From Sporosarcina sp. Te-1 (GTDB lineage: Bacteria; Bacillota; Bacilli; Bacillales_A; Planococcaceae), in the NCBI RefSeq assembly GCF_017498505.1, contig NZ_CP071798.1, positions 124,001-188,000 of the forward strand: a stretch of DNA of 64,000 bases. The letters are read 5' to 3'. The stretch's first letter is position 1. Each line of letters begins with the position of its first letter. Shown one piece after another: positions 45,957 through 55,400 of the stretch. The notes beneath the pieces are model-generated. The model made no database searches and was not told where the DNA came from. It saw only the letters and a list, made by a program, of their open reading frames with translations. Position numbers and translations under genes: made by a program.

Positions 45957-46925
45957 ATGAGCACACGCCGGATACGAGTTCTTGTCGGCATGATATTGGC
46001 AGCTGCTGTTCTGTTATTAGTGGCATTTTCAACATGGTATACCGTTGATGAATCGGAACAGGCTGTCGTCATCACGTTCGGGAAAGCCGATACAACGGTA
46101 ACGGAGTCAGGACTTCATTTCAAGTTGCCGTGGCCGATCCAGCAAGTTGAAAAATTATCCAAAGAGACATTCAGTCTTCAATTTGGTTACAAGCAAGATC
46201 CGAATGGAGAACTTGTTTCATACGATAAGGAAACGAAAATGATTACAGGTGATGAATTTATTGTTCTAGCCGACTTGATCGTACAATGGAAAATTACGGA
46301 TCCGCAAAAATATTTATTCAGTTCACAAAATCCGCAGGAAATCCTGCATGACGCGACTTCAGCTTCCATCCGGTCCATAATTGGCAGTTCGACGATTGAC
46401 GCGGCCTTGACAGATGGAAAAGCAGATATTGAAGCGAAAACACGTGATTTGTTGACAACCTTGATGTCCACTTACGATATTGGTATTGCCGTACAAGGCG
46501 TAAAACTGCAGGACGTGGAGCTTCCTAACGCGGAAGTCCGGGCTGCTTTCACGGCTGTTACGGATGCACGAGAAACAAAAAATACGAAAATCAATGAAGC
46601 TAAAAAATATGAGAACCAGCGCAAAAACGAAGCGCAAGGTGAGAAGGATGCGATCAAATCTCGTGCGTTAGGCCAGAAAACAGCCCGGATTGAACAGGCG
46701 CGTGGAGACGTGGCCCTGTTTAACGATTTGTATGCGGAGTATAAGAAAAATAAGACAATCACCCGTCAGCGTCTTGTGATTGAAACGCTTGAATCGGTCC
46801 TACCGAAAGCGAAAATTTATATTATGAATGATGAGGGAGAAACGTTGAAATACTTACCGTTGCAACAGCTGGAAACCCAAACACCGCCGCCGGCTGAACA
46901 GAAGACGGAAGGAGGGGGCAACTGA
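45957..46925 (+). CDS. hflK: FtsH-modulating SPFH protein HflK
   Basis: A 322-residue stomatin/prohibitin protein that with HflC forms a membrane complex around the FtsH protease in E. coli. One N-terminal transmembrane helix (about residues 8-27) is followed by the SPFH domain starting at YTVDESEQAVVITFGK and including GLHFKLPWPIQQVEK, then a charged coiled-coil (about 210-275) and a Pro/Gly-rich tail. The stop overlaps the hflC start (TGATG), so the two are coupled. AAGAGGGGGC precedes the ATG. B. subtilis has no hflKC between phoR and polA. Confidence 0.92.
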   Translation: MSTRRIRVLVGMILAAAVLLLVAFSTWYTVDESEQAVVITFGKADTTVTESGLHFKLPWPIQQVEKLSKETFSLQFGYKQDPNGELVSYDKETKMITGDEFIVLADLIVQWKITDPQKYLFSSQNPQEILHDATSASIRSIIGSSTIDAALTDGKADIEAKTRDLLTTLMSTYDIGIAVQGVKLQDVELPNAEVRAAFTAVTDARETKNTKINEAKKYENQRKNEAQGEKDAIKSRALGQKTARIEQARGDVALFNDLYAEYKKNKTITRQRLVIETLESVLPKAKIYIMNDEGETLKYLPLQQLETQTPPPAEQKTEGGGN

Positions 46926-47929
46926 TGTCCAATGAGAACAATCCTTTCAAAAGCATAGAAGAGAAGTTCTTGGAAAAACAAAGAGCGAAGCAGCAAAAAC
47001 AAAAGACGGTGAATGCAAAGGTGGTTACCCCAAAGCAGCCGGTTAATATGAAGAAATACGTGAAACCGGCTATATATTTGACAGCCATCTTTGCTATCCT
47101 CGTCATTTTACTTGCCAATGTATTTATTGTGAGGGAAGACGAGTATCGGGTTGTCCGTCAATTTGGTGAGATTACAAGGATTGTCAAGGAACCTGGTTTG
47201 AATATGAAGATTCCGTTCATCCAAACAGTGACTACATTGCCGAAAAATCAGATGACGTATAACGTATCCGAAGCCGAAATCAGCACAAAAGATAAAAAGC
47301 GTATCATCATAGACAATTACGCAGTTTGGAAAATAACAGATCCCGGAAAAATGATCTCCAACGCAAGGAATATTATCAATGCAGAATCACGAATGGAAGA
47401 ATTTATTTATTCGGTTGTCCGTAATGAAATGGGGCAGCTTGAATATGCGGATATCGTTAATGATGAAGATTCATCTCGAGGCAGCTTGAACGATCGGGTA
47501 ACCGACAAAGTGAACTCCTTTTTACAGGAAGGGAATTTTGGCATAGAAGTTATTGATGTGCGGATGAAGCGGATTGATTTGCCGGAAGAGAATGAACAAT
47601 CCATTTACACGAGAATGATCTCGGAACGCCAAACAACGGCCCAATCGTACTTATCCGAGGGGGATGCGGAAAAACAACGGATCGAAGCGGAAACGGACCG
47701 GGAAGTGCAGGAGATGCTGGCAACCGCAAAGAAAGATGCAGCTATCATCCATGCGGAAGGGGAGGCGGAAGCTGCCAAGATCTATAACAATGCCTTCTCG
47801 AAAGACCCTGAGTTTTATAACTTGTACCGTACCTTACAGTCGTATACGAAGACGATTGGTGAGGATACGATGATTATCCTGCCGGCCAATTCACCTTACG
47901 CGAAGATACTGACAGGTTATATCGAGTAA
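46925..47929 (+). CDS. hflC: FtsH-modulating SPFH protein HflC
   Basis: A 334-residue partner of HflK. A basic 40-residue N-terminus is followed by a transmembrane helix (about 45-63), the SPFH domain (IVREDEYRVVRQFGEI, GLNMKIPFIQTV) and the typical HflC sequence YSVVRNEMGQLEYADIVN, then RMKRIDLPEENEQSIYTRM and a coiled-coil rich in Ala and Glu. The long hydrophilic N-terminal extension is unlike E. coli HflC, where the helix begins at residue 2. A strong terminator follows, separating this pair from polA. Confidence 0.92.
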   Translation: MSNENNPFKSIEEKFLEKQRAKQQKQKTVNAKVVTPKQPVNMKKYVKPAIYLTAIFAILVILLANVFIVREDEYRVVRQFGEITRIVKEPGLNMKIPFIQTVTTLPKNQMTYNVSEAEISTKDKKRIIIDNYAVWKITDPGKMISNARNIINAESRMEEFIYSVVRNEMGQLEYADIVNDEDSSRGSLNDRVTDKVNSFLQEGNFGIEVIDVRMKRIDLPEENEQSIYTRMISERQTTAQSYLSEGDAEKQRIEAETDREVQEMLATAKKDAAIIHAEGEAEAAKIYNNAFSKDPEFYNLYRTLQSYTKTIGEDTMIILPANSPYAKILTGYIE

Positions 47930-47937
47930 TAGTTGAC

Positions 47938-47991
47938 GTCATTTTCATTTACTCTTACCGAATGGTAAACTAAATGAAAATGACTTTTTTT
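47938..47991 (+). terminator. Terminator of hflKC
   Basis: GTCATTTTCATTTA (47938-47951) and TAAATGAAAATGAC (47971-47984) form a perfect 14-bp stem with a 19-base loop, followed by seven T. An ATG at 47974 in the polA frame lies inside it, which argues against that start. Confidence 0.93.
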
Positions 47992-48021
47992 AATGGAATG
48001 AAGCAAGGGAGTGGAATGGAT

Positions 48022-50646
48022 ATGGCAAATGAAAAGATTGTCTTGTTGGATGGAAACAGTTTGGCGTATCGCGCCTTTTTCGCATTGCCGCTATTGACGA
48101 ATGATACCGGCATCCATACGAACGCGGTATATGGTTTTACTATGATGCTGCAAACTATTTTGTCGGAAGAGAAACCGACCCACATGCTGGTCGCTTGGGA
48201 TGCGGGAAAGACGACGTTCCGGCATGAAACTTTCAGTGAATATAAAGGCGGCCGGCAAAAGACGCCGCCTGAATTGTCGGAGCAATTCCCGTACTTGCGG
48301 AAGCTGCTGCAAGCGTATCAAATACCTCAATACGAACTCGAGTCATTTGAAGCGGATGATATTATCGGTACGCTAAGCAAGCAAGGGAATGCAGAAGGGT
48401 ACGAAGTCGTCGTCATTTCAGGCGATAAGGATTTGACCCAATTGGCCAGCGCGCATACGACGGTCTGCATTACCAAAAAAGGGATTGCAGAGATGGAGAG
48501 ATATACGCCAGCGCATGTCATGGAGAAGTACGGCATCTCACCAGATCAAATCATTGATATGAAGGGACTAATGGGAGATGCTTCTGATAATATCCCTGGC
48601 GTTCCCGGTGTTGGGGAAAAAACGGCACTAAAGCTTCTAAAGGAATATGGCACGGTCGAAAAATTATATGAATCATTGGATGCTGTATCTGGTAAGAAGC
48701 TGAAAGAGAACTTGACAGAAAATGAAGCCAAAGCCTTCATGAGTAAAAAATTGGCGACCATCGAAGTGGATGCACCGATTGAACTTTCGCTGGCCGATCT
48801 TTCATATGACGGACCGGATAATGAAAAAGTGAAGACAGTCTATCAGGAACTGAAATTTAAGACATTGCTTGAGAAATTGGAACCTGAAGCGGCTGTGCAA
48901 CCTAAGAAGGAGATCCATGTTCTTCTGAAAACTGAAATCTTTGATGAAGATTTAAAAGATGAGATGGCCCTTCACATCGAAATGATGGATGAAAACTACT
49001 TATCCGCTACTATCGAGGGATTTGCCCTGTCGGATGGCAACCAAACGTTGTATATACCATATGATACGGCAGTTGAATCAGAGGACTTCAAAGCATGGCT
49101 TCGAAATGAGCAAGTGAAAAAATATGCGTCGGATTCGAAAGCGGCTTATGCATCTCTCGCCAGACGCGGTATTCCTATCCATGGACTTGAATTTGATCTT
49201 TTGCTTGCCGCATATATCTCCAACCCTTCCGCAACTTACACGGATGTCGCATCGGTAGCAGAGGAACTCGGATACCACGAGGTCGAGCCGGATGATTTAG
49301 TATACGGGAAAGGCGCGAAGCGGGCGGTTCCTGATGTACAGCGAGTTGCAGAGCATGCCGGCAGAAAAGCAGAAGCCATCTGGGCACTGAAGTCGACGTT
49401 GGAAGAGCGACTTAAAGGGAATGAACAATTCGACCTGTATTATAAACTGGAGATGCCGCTAGCGATCATATTAGGGAAAATGGAGTCCACAGGCGTAAAG
49501 ACCGATTTGGACACATTGAGGAATATTGGAACAGAACTGTCCCGCCGTCTCACTGATTTGGAGAATACGATTTACGAGATTGCAGGGGAGAAGTTCAATA
49601 TTAATTCTCCAAAACAGCTCGGGGTCATCCTGTTTGAGAAGATGGGGCTGACGCCGATTAAAAAGACGAAAACAGGCTACTCGACGGCTGCAGATGTTCT
49701 GGAAAAGTTGGCGAGTGAACATGAAATCATCGAATTCATATTGCTTTATCGTCAATTGGGCAAGTTGAATTCCACTTATATCGAAGGATTAACAAAGGAA
49801 ATTCACGAAGACGGCAAAATCCATACCCGCTTCCAACAGGCATTGACGCAGACAGGACGGCTCAGTTCTATAAATCCGAACTTACAGAACATACCGATCC
49901 GTCTCGAAGAAGGAAGAAAAATCCGAGCCGCGTTTGTACCGTCTGAGCCCGGTTGGGTTATGTTTGCGGCGGATTATTCCCAGATTGAACTGCGGGTGCT
50001 GGCTCACATGTCACAAGACGAAAAATTGCTCGAAGCGTTCAAGGAAGGCGAGGATATCCATACGAAAACAGCGATGAATGTTTTCAAAGTGGACAAGGAT
50101 GGGGTCACTTCCAATATGCGCAGATCTGCCAAAGCGGTTAACTTCGGAATTGTCTATGGAATTAGTGACTATGGATTGTCCCAAAGTTTGAATATCACGA
50201 GGAAAGAAGCAGCGGAGTTCATTGATACGTATTTGTCTACCTTCCCGGGTGTTAAACGGTATATGGAAGAGATTGTGGCGGATGCGAAGATGAAGGGTTT
50301 TGTCACGACACTCTTGAATAGAAGAAGATATTTGCCGGACATTACGAGCTCCAATTTTAATCTGCGCAGTTTTGCCGAACGGACGGCGATGAACACGCCG
50401 ATACAAGGAACCGCCGCGGACATTATAAAAAAAGCGATGATTGATATGGATAGCCGGCTTGCGTCAGAAGGATTGCAAACACGCATGCTGCTGCAAGTGC
50501 ACGATGAATTGATTTTTGAAGCGCCTGAGGAAGAACTAGAACAATTGAAAGTAATCGTACCGGAAGTGATGGAATCCGCGCTAGAACTCGATGTGCCGCT
50601 GAAAGTCGAGTGGGCATACGGGGCATCCTGGTACGAAACGAAGTGA
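48022..50646 (+). CDS. polA: DNA polymerase I
   Basis: An 874-residue repair and Okazaki-fragment polymerase. The 5' nuclease domain covers residues 1-290 (ILLDGNSLAYR-like start, then FEADDIIGTL, SGDKDLTQL and GVPGVGEKTA). The middle domain (about 300-465) has lost the 3'-5' exonuclease acidic residues: the DxE position reads HIE. The polymerase domain contains DYSQIELRVLAHMS (about residue 651), RRSAKAVNFGIVYGISDYG (about 700) and QVHDELIFEAP (about 828). ATG 48022 is 9 bases after CAAGGGAG; a 48-base longer frame starts within the upstream terminator. Confidence 0.96.
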   Translation: MANEKIVLLDGNSLAYRAFFALPLLTNDTGIHTNAVYGFTMMLQTILSEEKPTHMLVAWDAGKTTFRHETFSEYKGGRQKTPPELSEQFPYLRKLLQAYQIPQYELESFEADDIIGTLSKQGNAEGYEVVVISGDKDLTQLASAHTTVCITKKGIAEMERYTPAHVMEKYGISPDQIIDMKGLMGDASDNIPGVPGVGEKTALKLLKEYGTVEKLYESLDAVSGKKLKENLTENEAKAFMSKKLATIEVDAPIELSLADLSYDGPDNEKVKTVYQELKFKTLLEKLEPEAAVQPKKEIHVLLKTEIFDEDLKDEMALHIEMMDENYLSATIEGFALSDGNQTLYIPYDTAVESEDFKAWLRNEQVKKYASDSKAAYASLARRGIPIHGLEFDLLLAAYISNPSATYTDVASVAEELGYHEVEPDDLVYGKGAKRAVPDVQRVAEHAGRKAEAIWALKSTLEERLKGNEQFDLYYKLEMPLAIILGKMESTGVKTDLDTLRNIGTELSRRLTDLENTIYEIAGEKFNINSPKQLGVILFEKMGLTPIKKTKTGYSTAADVLEKLASEHEIIEFILLYRQLGKLNSTYIEGLTKEIHEDGKIHTRFQQALTQTGRLSSINPNLQNIPIRLEEGRKIRAAFVPSEPGWVMFAADYSQIELRVLAHMSQDEKLLEAFKEGEDIHTKTAMNVFKVDKDGVTSNMRRSAKAVNFGIVYGISDYGLSQSLNITRKEAAEFIDTYLSTFPGVKRYMEEIVADAKMKGFVTTLLNRRRYLPDITSSNFNLRSFAERTAMNTPIQGTAADIIKKAMIDMDSRLASEGLQTRMLLQVHDELIFEAPEEELEQLKVIVPEVMESALELDVPLKVEWAYGASWYETK

Positions 50647-50656
50647 GGGATTTGAT

Positions 50657-51529
50657 ATGCCGGAATTACCGGAAGTGGAGGGAGTTGTCCGGTCACTGGC
50701 ACCTGTGTCTACTGGAAGGACCATCGATTTCGTTAAGATATCGGAAACAGTGGTATCCTCCAAGCAGATCGGAAAAGAAGCGATAGTCAAAGGGATTACG
50801 ATTGAAGATTTCATTGCAGAGATGGCGGGGATGACAATCCTCGCTTTATCCCGTAGGAGCAAGTATATCTACTTCCACGTAGAGCGGGATGGAGAGCCAT
50901 TCCTGCTTGTTAGCCATCTAGGAATGACGGGCGCTTGGTTCGTTGTCGATACATTGGATGACATAGCAGAAGACCGATTTAGGAAGCATGTTCATGTGAT
51001 CTTTGAAATGGCGGACGGAGGACTTCTTGTCTATTCAGATATTCGCCGTTTCGGCGAATTGCGACTCCTGAAGAGGGAGTCCGATTATCCGCCGCTCTTG
51101 GAGATGGCTCCGGAACCTTTCAGCGAAGAGGCGCTGCATCATTTTCTGGAAATGTCCGAGACGCCTAAGTTTGCCAGGAAGCCGATCAAAGAAGTCATCA
51201 TGGATGGCCATGTCATCTCCGGGTGTGGAAATATCTATGCTACCGAATCGTTATATACAATGAAGATTCATCCAAACAGAACCACCGGCAGAATTAGCAA
51301 AGACCGCAAAATTGAGTTGTTTCATGCGATTGTTGATGTGCTGCAGGAAAGCATCCGTGCAGGCGGAAGCTCCATTTCAGATTACCGAAATATTAATGGC
51401 GAGGCTGGAACGATGCAAGAGCGGCTCAAAATGTATGGCAAGAAAATGTGCCCTGGATGCGGGACTGGAACAAAGAATTTGAAAATCGCTGGCAGGACTT
51501 CAGTCTATTGTCCATCCTGCCAACATTAG
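50657..51529 (+). CDS. mutM: Formamidopyrimidine-DNA glycosylase
   Basis: A 290-residue base-excision enzyme that removes 8-oxoguanine and ring-opened purines and nicks the site. The catalytic N-terminus PELPEVEGV (after the initiator Met) has P1 and E2; the lysine of SRRSKYIYF is near residue 60. The helix-two-turn-helix region has GCGNIYATESLYT (about 193), and the C-terminal zinc finger is CPGCGTG...CPSC (about 264-288). It begins 10 bases after polA and continues into coaE, as in B. subtilis. Confidence 0.96.
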   Translation: MPELPEVEGVVRSLAPVSTGRTIDFVKISETVVSSKQIGKEAIVKGITIEDFIAEMAGMTILALSRRSKYIYFHVERDGEPFLLVSHLGMTGAWFVVDTLDDIAEDRFRKHVHVIFEMADGGLLVYSDIRRFGELRLLKRESDYPPLLEMAPEPFSEEALHHFLEMSETPKFARKPIKEVIMDGHVISGCGNIYATESLYTMKIHPNRTTGRISKDRKIELFHAIVDVLQESIRAGGSSISDYRNINGEAGTMQERLKMYGKKMCPGCGTGTKNLKIAGRTSVYCPSCQH

Positions 51530-51540
51530 AAGGTGAGAAA

Positions 51541-52143
51541 ATGATCATAGGTCTGACTGGAAGTATTGCAAGTGGAAAAAGTACTGTAGCCCGCATGCTG
51601 GCGGAAAAGGGCTATCCGATTGTAGATGCTGATGAAATATCTAGACAGGTTGTGGAACCGGGTAGTCCAGTGCTTGATCAAATTATTGAAGCTTTCGGTG
51701 ATGCTGTCGTTCTGGAAACCGGTCAATTAAACCGGGGCAAGTTGGGTGATCTTATCTTCAATAACATTGAGAAACGCCAAAAGCTGAATGGCATCATTCA
51801 TCCGGCTGTCCGCAAAGAAATGCTAAGGCAGAAGGAGGAGTGGATGGCGAAGGGTGCATCGACTGTCATCATGGATATTCCACTGCTGTTTGAAAGTAGA
51901 TTACAGCCTTTTGTTGAACGAATTCTTGTTGTTTCTGTTGAAAAAGAATTGCAGAAATCCCGGCTAATGGCGAGGAATGGTTTTTCCGAAGAAGAGGCGG
52001 AATCCCGGATTGCTTCCCAATTGCCGATGGAAGTCAAAGAACGAGGCGCGGACGCAGTTATCGATAATAATGGGACGCTGGAAGCGACGGAACAACAGCT
52101 GGATGCCATATTAGAAGAGTGGAAAGCCGAACCTCTATTCTGA
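51541..52143 (+). CDS. coaE: Dephospho-CoA kinase
   Basis: A 200-residue enzyme performing the last step of CoA synthesis. The P-loop is GLTGSIASGKSTVARML (residues 4-20), followed by VDADEISRQVVEPGSP (about 32) and IIHPAVRKEM and DIPLLFES (about 107-114), all typical of CoaE. ATG 51541 with AAGGTGAG directly upstream is chosen; the frame extends 93 bases into mutM without resemblance. Last gene of the polA-mutM-coaE group. Confidence 0.95.
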   Translation: MIIGLTGSIASGKSTVARMLAEKGYPIVDADEISRQVVEPGSPVLDQIIEAFGDAVVLETGQLNRGKLGDLIFNNIEKRQKLNGIIHPAVRKEMLRQKEEWMAKGASTVIMDIPLLFESRLQPFVERILVVSVEKELQKSRLMARNGFSEEEAESRIASQLPMEVKERGADAVIDNNGTLEATEQQLDAILEEWKAEPLF

Positions 52144-52165
52144 AAAGTGGAACATTGTTATTCTT

Positions 52166-52237
52166 TTCACAAAGTCTATACTCCTGCATAAAATGTGTTA
52201 TACTAATGAACGGATATAAGATAAAAAGTATAACATA
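52166..52237 (+). promoter_or_regulatory. gapB promoter with two inverted CcpN-type boxes
   Basis: TTCACA (52166-52171), 17 bases and TAAAAT (52189-52194) form the promoter. TGTGTTATACT (52194-52204) fits the CcpN consensus TRTGHYATAYW at every position and overlaps the start site. A second box lies in inverse orientation, AGTATAACATA (52227-52237), again a full match. CcpN represses gapB and pckA during glycolytic growth in B. subtilis. The consensus is recalled from memory. Confidence 0.75.
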
Positions 52238-52257
52238 CATGCGGGAGGATTTATTTC

Positions 52258-53280
52258 ATGACTACTTCGATAGCTATTAATGGGTTTGGACGGATCGGCA
52301 GGATGGTTTTCCGTCAAATGATGATGGATGATGAAGTCAATGTTGTAGCGGTTAACGCCACATATCCGGCCGAAACGCTAGCCCATTTAGTTAAGTATGA
52401 CACAAATCATGGAACTTTTGATGGAGAGGTAGTAGCAGAAGAAGATGCCCTCGTTGTGAACGGCAAGCGGGTCAAATTGATCGCAGAACGGGATCCGTCA
52501 AAATTACCTTGGAAAGAGCTTGGAGTGGATGTTGTCGTCGAAGCAACGGGCGTATTCAACTCACGCGAAAAGGCCGCTTTGCATTTGGAAGCCGGCGCCA
52601 AAAAAGTCATACTTACAGCACCAGGTAAAAACGAAGATATTACAATCGTACTGGGTGTGAACGAAGAGAAGTTGGATATTGAAAAGCATGATATCATTTC
52701 AAATGCAAGCTGTACGACAAACTGTCTTGCTCCGGTTGTCAAAGTGCTGAACGATAAGTTCGGCATCGAAAACGGATTGATGACAACTGTACATGCTTAT
52801 ACGAATGACCAGAAAAACTTGGATAACCCGCATAAGGACCTACGCCGTGCTCGTGCCTGCGCCCAGTCGATCATCCCGACGTCGACCGGAGCGGCGAAAG
52901 CGTTAGCGCTTGTCCTTCCAGAATTGGAAGGGAAAATACACGGAATGGCACTACGGGTACCTACTCCGAATGTATCTTTGGTTGATCTTGTAGTCGATCT
53001 AAAACAAAATGTTACGGTGGAAGATGTGAATGGTGCATTTAAAGAAGCAGCGGAAGGGCATATGTCCGGCATTCTTGCCTTCACAACGGAACCTCTAGTA
53101 TCGGTCGACTTCAATACGACTACTGTTTCAGCAACAGTGGACGGATTGACGACTATTGTCATGGGAGACCGCAAAGTGAAAGTACTGGCTTGGTATGACA
53201 ATGAATGGGGTTATTCTGCGCGTGTGGTCGAATTGACGAAAAAGGTCGCGAACGCATTGAAAGAGAAAGTGAATGCATGA
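52258..53280 (+). CDS. gapB: Glyceraldehyde-3-phosphate dehydrogenase, gluconeogenic GapB
   Basis: A 340-residue enzyme that in B. subtilis works in the gluconeogenic direction with [18 protein letters not shown] opens the Rossmann fold; the catalytic cysteine is C152-equivalent in [13 protein letters not shown] (about residue 155) and the His lies in [10 protein letters not shown] (about 182). The cofactor loop is [17 protein letters not shown], unlike the NDLTDAxxLAHLLKYDS of NAD-type GapA. Synteny coaE-gapB supports the assignment, as do the CcpN-type operators. speD, which follows gapB in B. subtilis, is absent. GCGGGAGG precedes the ATG. Confidence 0.94.
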   Translation: MTTSIAINGFGRIGRMVFRQMMMDDEVNVVAVNATYPAETLAHLVKYDTNHGTFDGEVVAEEDALVVNGKRVKLIAERDPSKLPWKELGVDVVVEATGVFNSREKAALHLEAGAKKVILTAPGKNEDITIVLGVNEEKLDIEKHDIISNASCTTNCLAPVVKVLNDKFGIENGLMTTVHAYTNDQKNLDNPHKDLRRARACAQSIIPTSTGAAKALALVLPELEGKIHGMALRVPTPNVSLVDLVVDLKQNVTVEDVNGAFKEAAEGHMSGILAFTTEPLVSVDFNTTTVSATVDGLTTIVMGDRKVKVLAWYDNEWGYSARVVELTKKVANALKEKVNA

Positions 53281-53339
53281 ACTCCCGATAGATAGGTTTT
53301 TCGGAACCAATCGAAATCGATAGACTTTGAATGAAGCTC

Positions 53340-53377
53340 AACCTAGCAGATGGAATGTTCACTGCTAGGTTTTTTAT
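53340..53377 (+). terminator. Terminator of gapB
   Basis: AACCTAGCAG and CTGCTAGGTT form a perfect 10-bp stem with a 12-base loop, followed by TTTTTT. Confidence 0.9.
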
Positions 53378-53526
53378 ATGGTTTCAACCAACATAATTGC
53401 TTTACAAGCGTAGGTTCCAGAAAAGGTGAGTTGCGAATTACGTCGAAACATCGCAATGACAAATATATTTTCCTTTCCGGTTCTGTTATAATGTAGGGTA
53501 CTAAACGGAAATGCGGAGGAACAATT

Positions 53527-53991
53527 ATGATATGTCCAGCTTGCCACTTTAACGGTACCCGGGTTATCGATTCCAGACCGGCAGAAGAAAACCGCTCCAT
53601 CAGGCGACGCCGGGAATGCGAGAATTGCGCTTACCGATTTACGACGTTTGAGAAGGTAGAAGAGATGCCGCTTGTCGTTGTGAAAAAGGATGGCACCCGG
53701 GAAGAATTCAATGGAGAAAAATTACTGAGAGGCTTGATTCGTGCTTGTGAAAAACGGCCGGTAGAGTTAACCTCTTTGAAAAATATTGTCTATCTCATCG
53801 AAAAAGAGTTAAGAAGCGCCGGAATCGTCGAGATCAACTCGAAAGATGTCGGAGAAATGGTCATGGAAAAACTGGCGGATGTCGATGAAGTGGCCTATGT
53901 TCGATTCGCTTCGGTCTATCGCCAATATAAAGATATCACTGTTTTTATCGAAGAACTGAAAGACTTGCAAAACAAGAAGGAACGTCAATAG
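53527..53991 (+). CDS. nrdR: Transcriptional repressor NrdR
   Basis: A 154-residue regulator of ribonucleotide reductase genes. The zinc ribbon uses [17 protein letters not shown] and [12 protein letters not shown] (four Cys at about residues 3, 6, 31, 34), and the ATP-cone domain (about 49-139) includes [19 protein letters not shown] and [15 protein letters not shown]. It binds dATP/ATP and NrdR boxes. An extended -10 element TG-T-TATAAT is at 53484-53492. GCGGAGGAAC precedes the ATG. Heads the nrdR-dnaB-dnaI group. Confidence 0.97.
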   Translation: MICPACHFNGTRVIDSRPAEENRSIRRRRECENCAYRFTTFEKVEEMPLVVVKKDGTREEFNGEKLLRGLIRACEKRPVELTSLKNIVYLIEKELRSAGIVEINSKDVGEMVMEKLADVDEVAYVRFASVYRQYKDITVFIEELKDLQNKKERQ

Positions 53992-54033
53992 GATTCGTAA
54001 AATGATTTTATAAGAAGGAGGCAACGATTTCGG

Positions 54034-55398
54034 ATGCTCTATAAAGAATTGCAACCTGTCGATACGTATAAGATTAAACTTTCGCATCCGTTCTCGGACT
54101 ATGACCGCCAGCTTTTAACGTTGTTTTATCAACCGCTGATCGGCCCGGAAGCCATGAGTTTGTTCTTGACATTATGGGCAGACGCGGAACGCGATAAAGA
54201 AAGCGAGTACAATCACTACCACTTGATGAATGTGTTGACGATGCCGCTGGGCAAAGTGTTTGAATCCCGCCTGTCTTTGGAAGGAATTGGACTGCTTCGT
54301 ACTTACTGCAAACAGCTGACAGAAGATCGGGCTTTCGTTTATGAATTGCTTACGCCTTTAGATGCAAAATCATTTTTCGCGGATCCGCTTCTCTCCACCT
54401 TTCTGTTCAGCAAGATTGGCGAGCAGGCATACCGCGGCTTGCTTAGCCGCTTTGCTTCCGACCTAATTGTAGAAGAATCTTATGAAGAAGTATCCCGGAC
54501 GTTTTTGGATGTGTACAAGCCGATCCGTTACGGTGTGCCTGAAGATTTATCGGAAGAGTCCGGCCTGCAAAGCCGTTCAAAGCCGACAGGTATTCCGTTT
54601 GCTGATTCAGGCTTTGATTTTGGCATGCTGCGTGCCGGACTGTCTGAGCAGATGGTGCCCAGTTCTTCACTTTCCTCTGTGTCGAGGGAATTGATCGAAA
54701 AGCTGGCGTTCCTCTACTCGTTCACACCGCTTGATATGCAAAAAGTCATCATGATGGCATTAGATGACAATCTGAAAATACCGGAAGAGCGATTGAGGAA
54801 AGCGGCAGTTGATTTTTATAAAATGAATCGGTCTACGCAAGTACCGGTATTGGAGAAAGCATTTAAACAGGCAACTGAGGAAGATGAGAAACCTGTGAAA
54901 AACATGACGCAGGAAGAAAAATTCATCCATGATATGGAGACTACGTCGCCGGTTGAAGTATTGAGGGGATATACAGGAAGCGAACCACTTTCAGTTGATG
55001 TCCAGTTGGCTGAAAAACTGATAAATACGTATGGTTTTCCAATTGGAGTCGTCAATGTTCTGCTTAACTATGTGATCATCCGGAATGACGGTAAAATTAC
55101 GAATAATTTTGTAGAGCGGATTGCCTCGACTTGGAGAAATAAGAAAGTCAAAACAGCAAAAGAAGCGATGGAGCTCGCTCGAGCTGAGTCAGATCAATAC
55201 CGCAAGTGGCTGAAGGACGGACAAAAGAATACAAGCAGGCGAAATCCGGTTCGCGAAGAGAAAGTGCCGGAATGGTTCAGGGAAAAAGAAGAGCCGGAGA
55301 CGCAAAAGGAACAACCAAGTTCAGAAGATCCGGCGATTGAAGAAAAACGTCGTGAACTGCTTGCTAAACTTGAAGCAATGAAAAGTGGGGTGAAATAA
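54034..55398 (+). CDS. dnaB: Replication initiation and membrane attachment protein DnaB
   Basis: A 454-residue Firmicute helicase-loading protein that with DnaD and DnaI brings the replicative helicase to oriC. The N-terminal winged-helix part contains DRQLLTLFYQPLIGPEAMSL (about residues 25-44). A DDBH2-like helical module near residue 325-380 includes LINTYGFPIGVVNVLLNYV and the YxxxI-type end TWRNKKVKTAKEA. The tail (about 395-454) is charged and low-complexity. AGAAGGAGG precedes the ATG. Two bases separate its stop from dnaI. Confidence 0.94.
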   Translation: MLYKELQPVDTYKIKLSHPFSDYDRQLLTLFYQPLIGPEAMSLFLTLWADAERDKESEYNHYHLMNVLTMPLGKVFESRLSLEGIGLLRTYCKQLTEDRAFVYELLTPLDAKSFFADPLLSTFLFSKIGEQAYRGLLSRFASDLIVEESYEEVSRTFLDVYKPIRYGVPEDLSEESGLQSRSKPTGIPFADSGFDFGMLRAGLSEQMVPSSSLSSVSRELIEKLAFLYSFTPLDMQKVIMMALDDNLKIPEERLRKAAVDFYKMNRSTQVPVLEKAFKQATEEDEKPVKNMTQEEKFIHDMETTSPVEVLRGYTGSEPLSVDVQLAEKLINTYGFPIGVVNVLLNYVIIRNDGKITNNFVERIASTWRNKKVKTAKEAMELARAESDQYRKWLKDGQKNTSRRNPVREEKVPEWFREKEEPETQKEQPSSEDPAIEEKRRELLAKLEAMKSGVK

Positions 55399-55400
55399 CA

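Noticed and set aside
47974..48021. Sixteen extra N-terminal residues of DNA polymerase I
   Set aside because: The upstream ATG is inside the perfect stem of the hflKC terminator; ATG 48022 has a ribosome site and the expected length.
53281..53526. Search for speD between gapB and nrdR
   Set aside because: Only a terminator and the nrdR promoter are present in these 246 bases; speD of the B. subtilis order is missing rather than decayed, as no similar sequence is seen.
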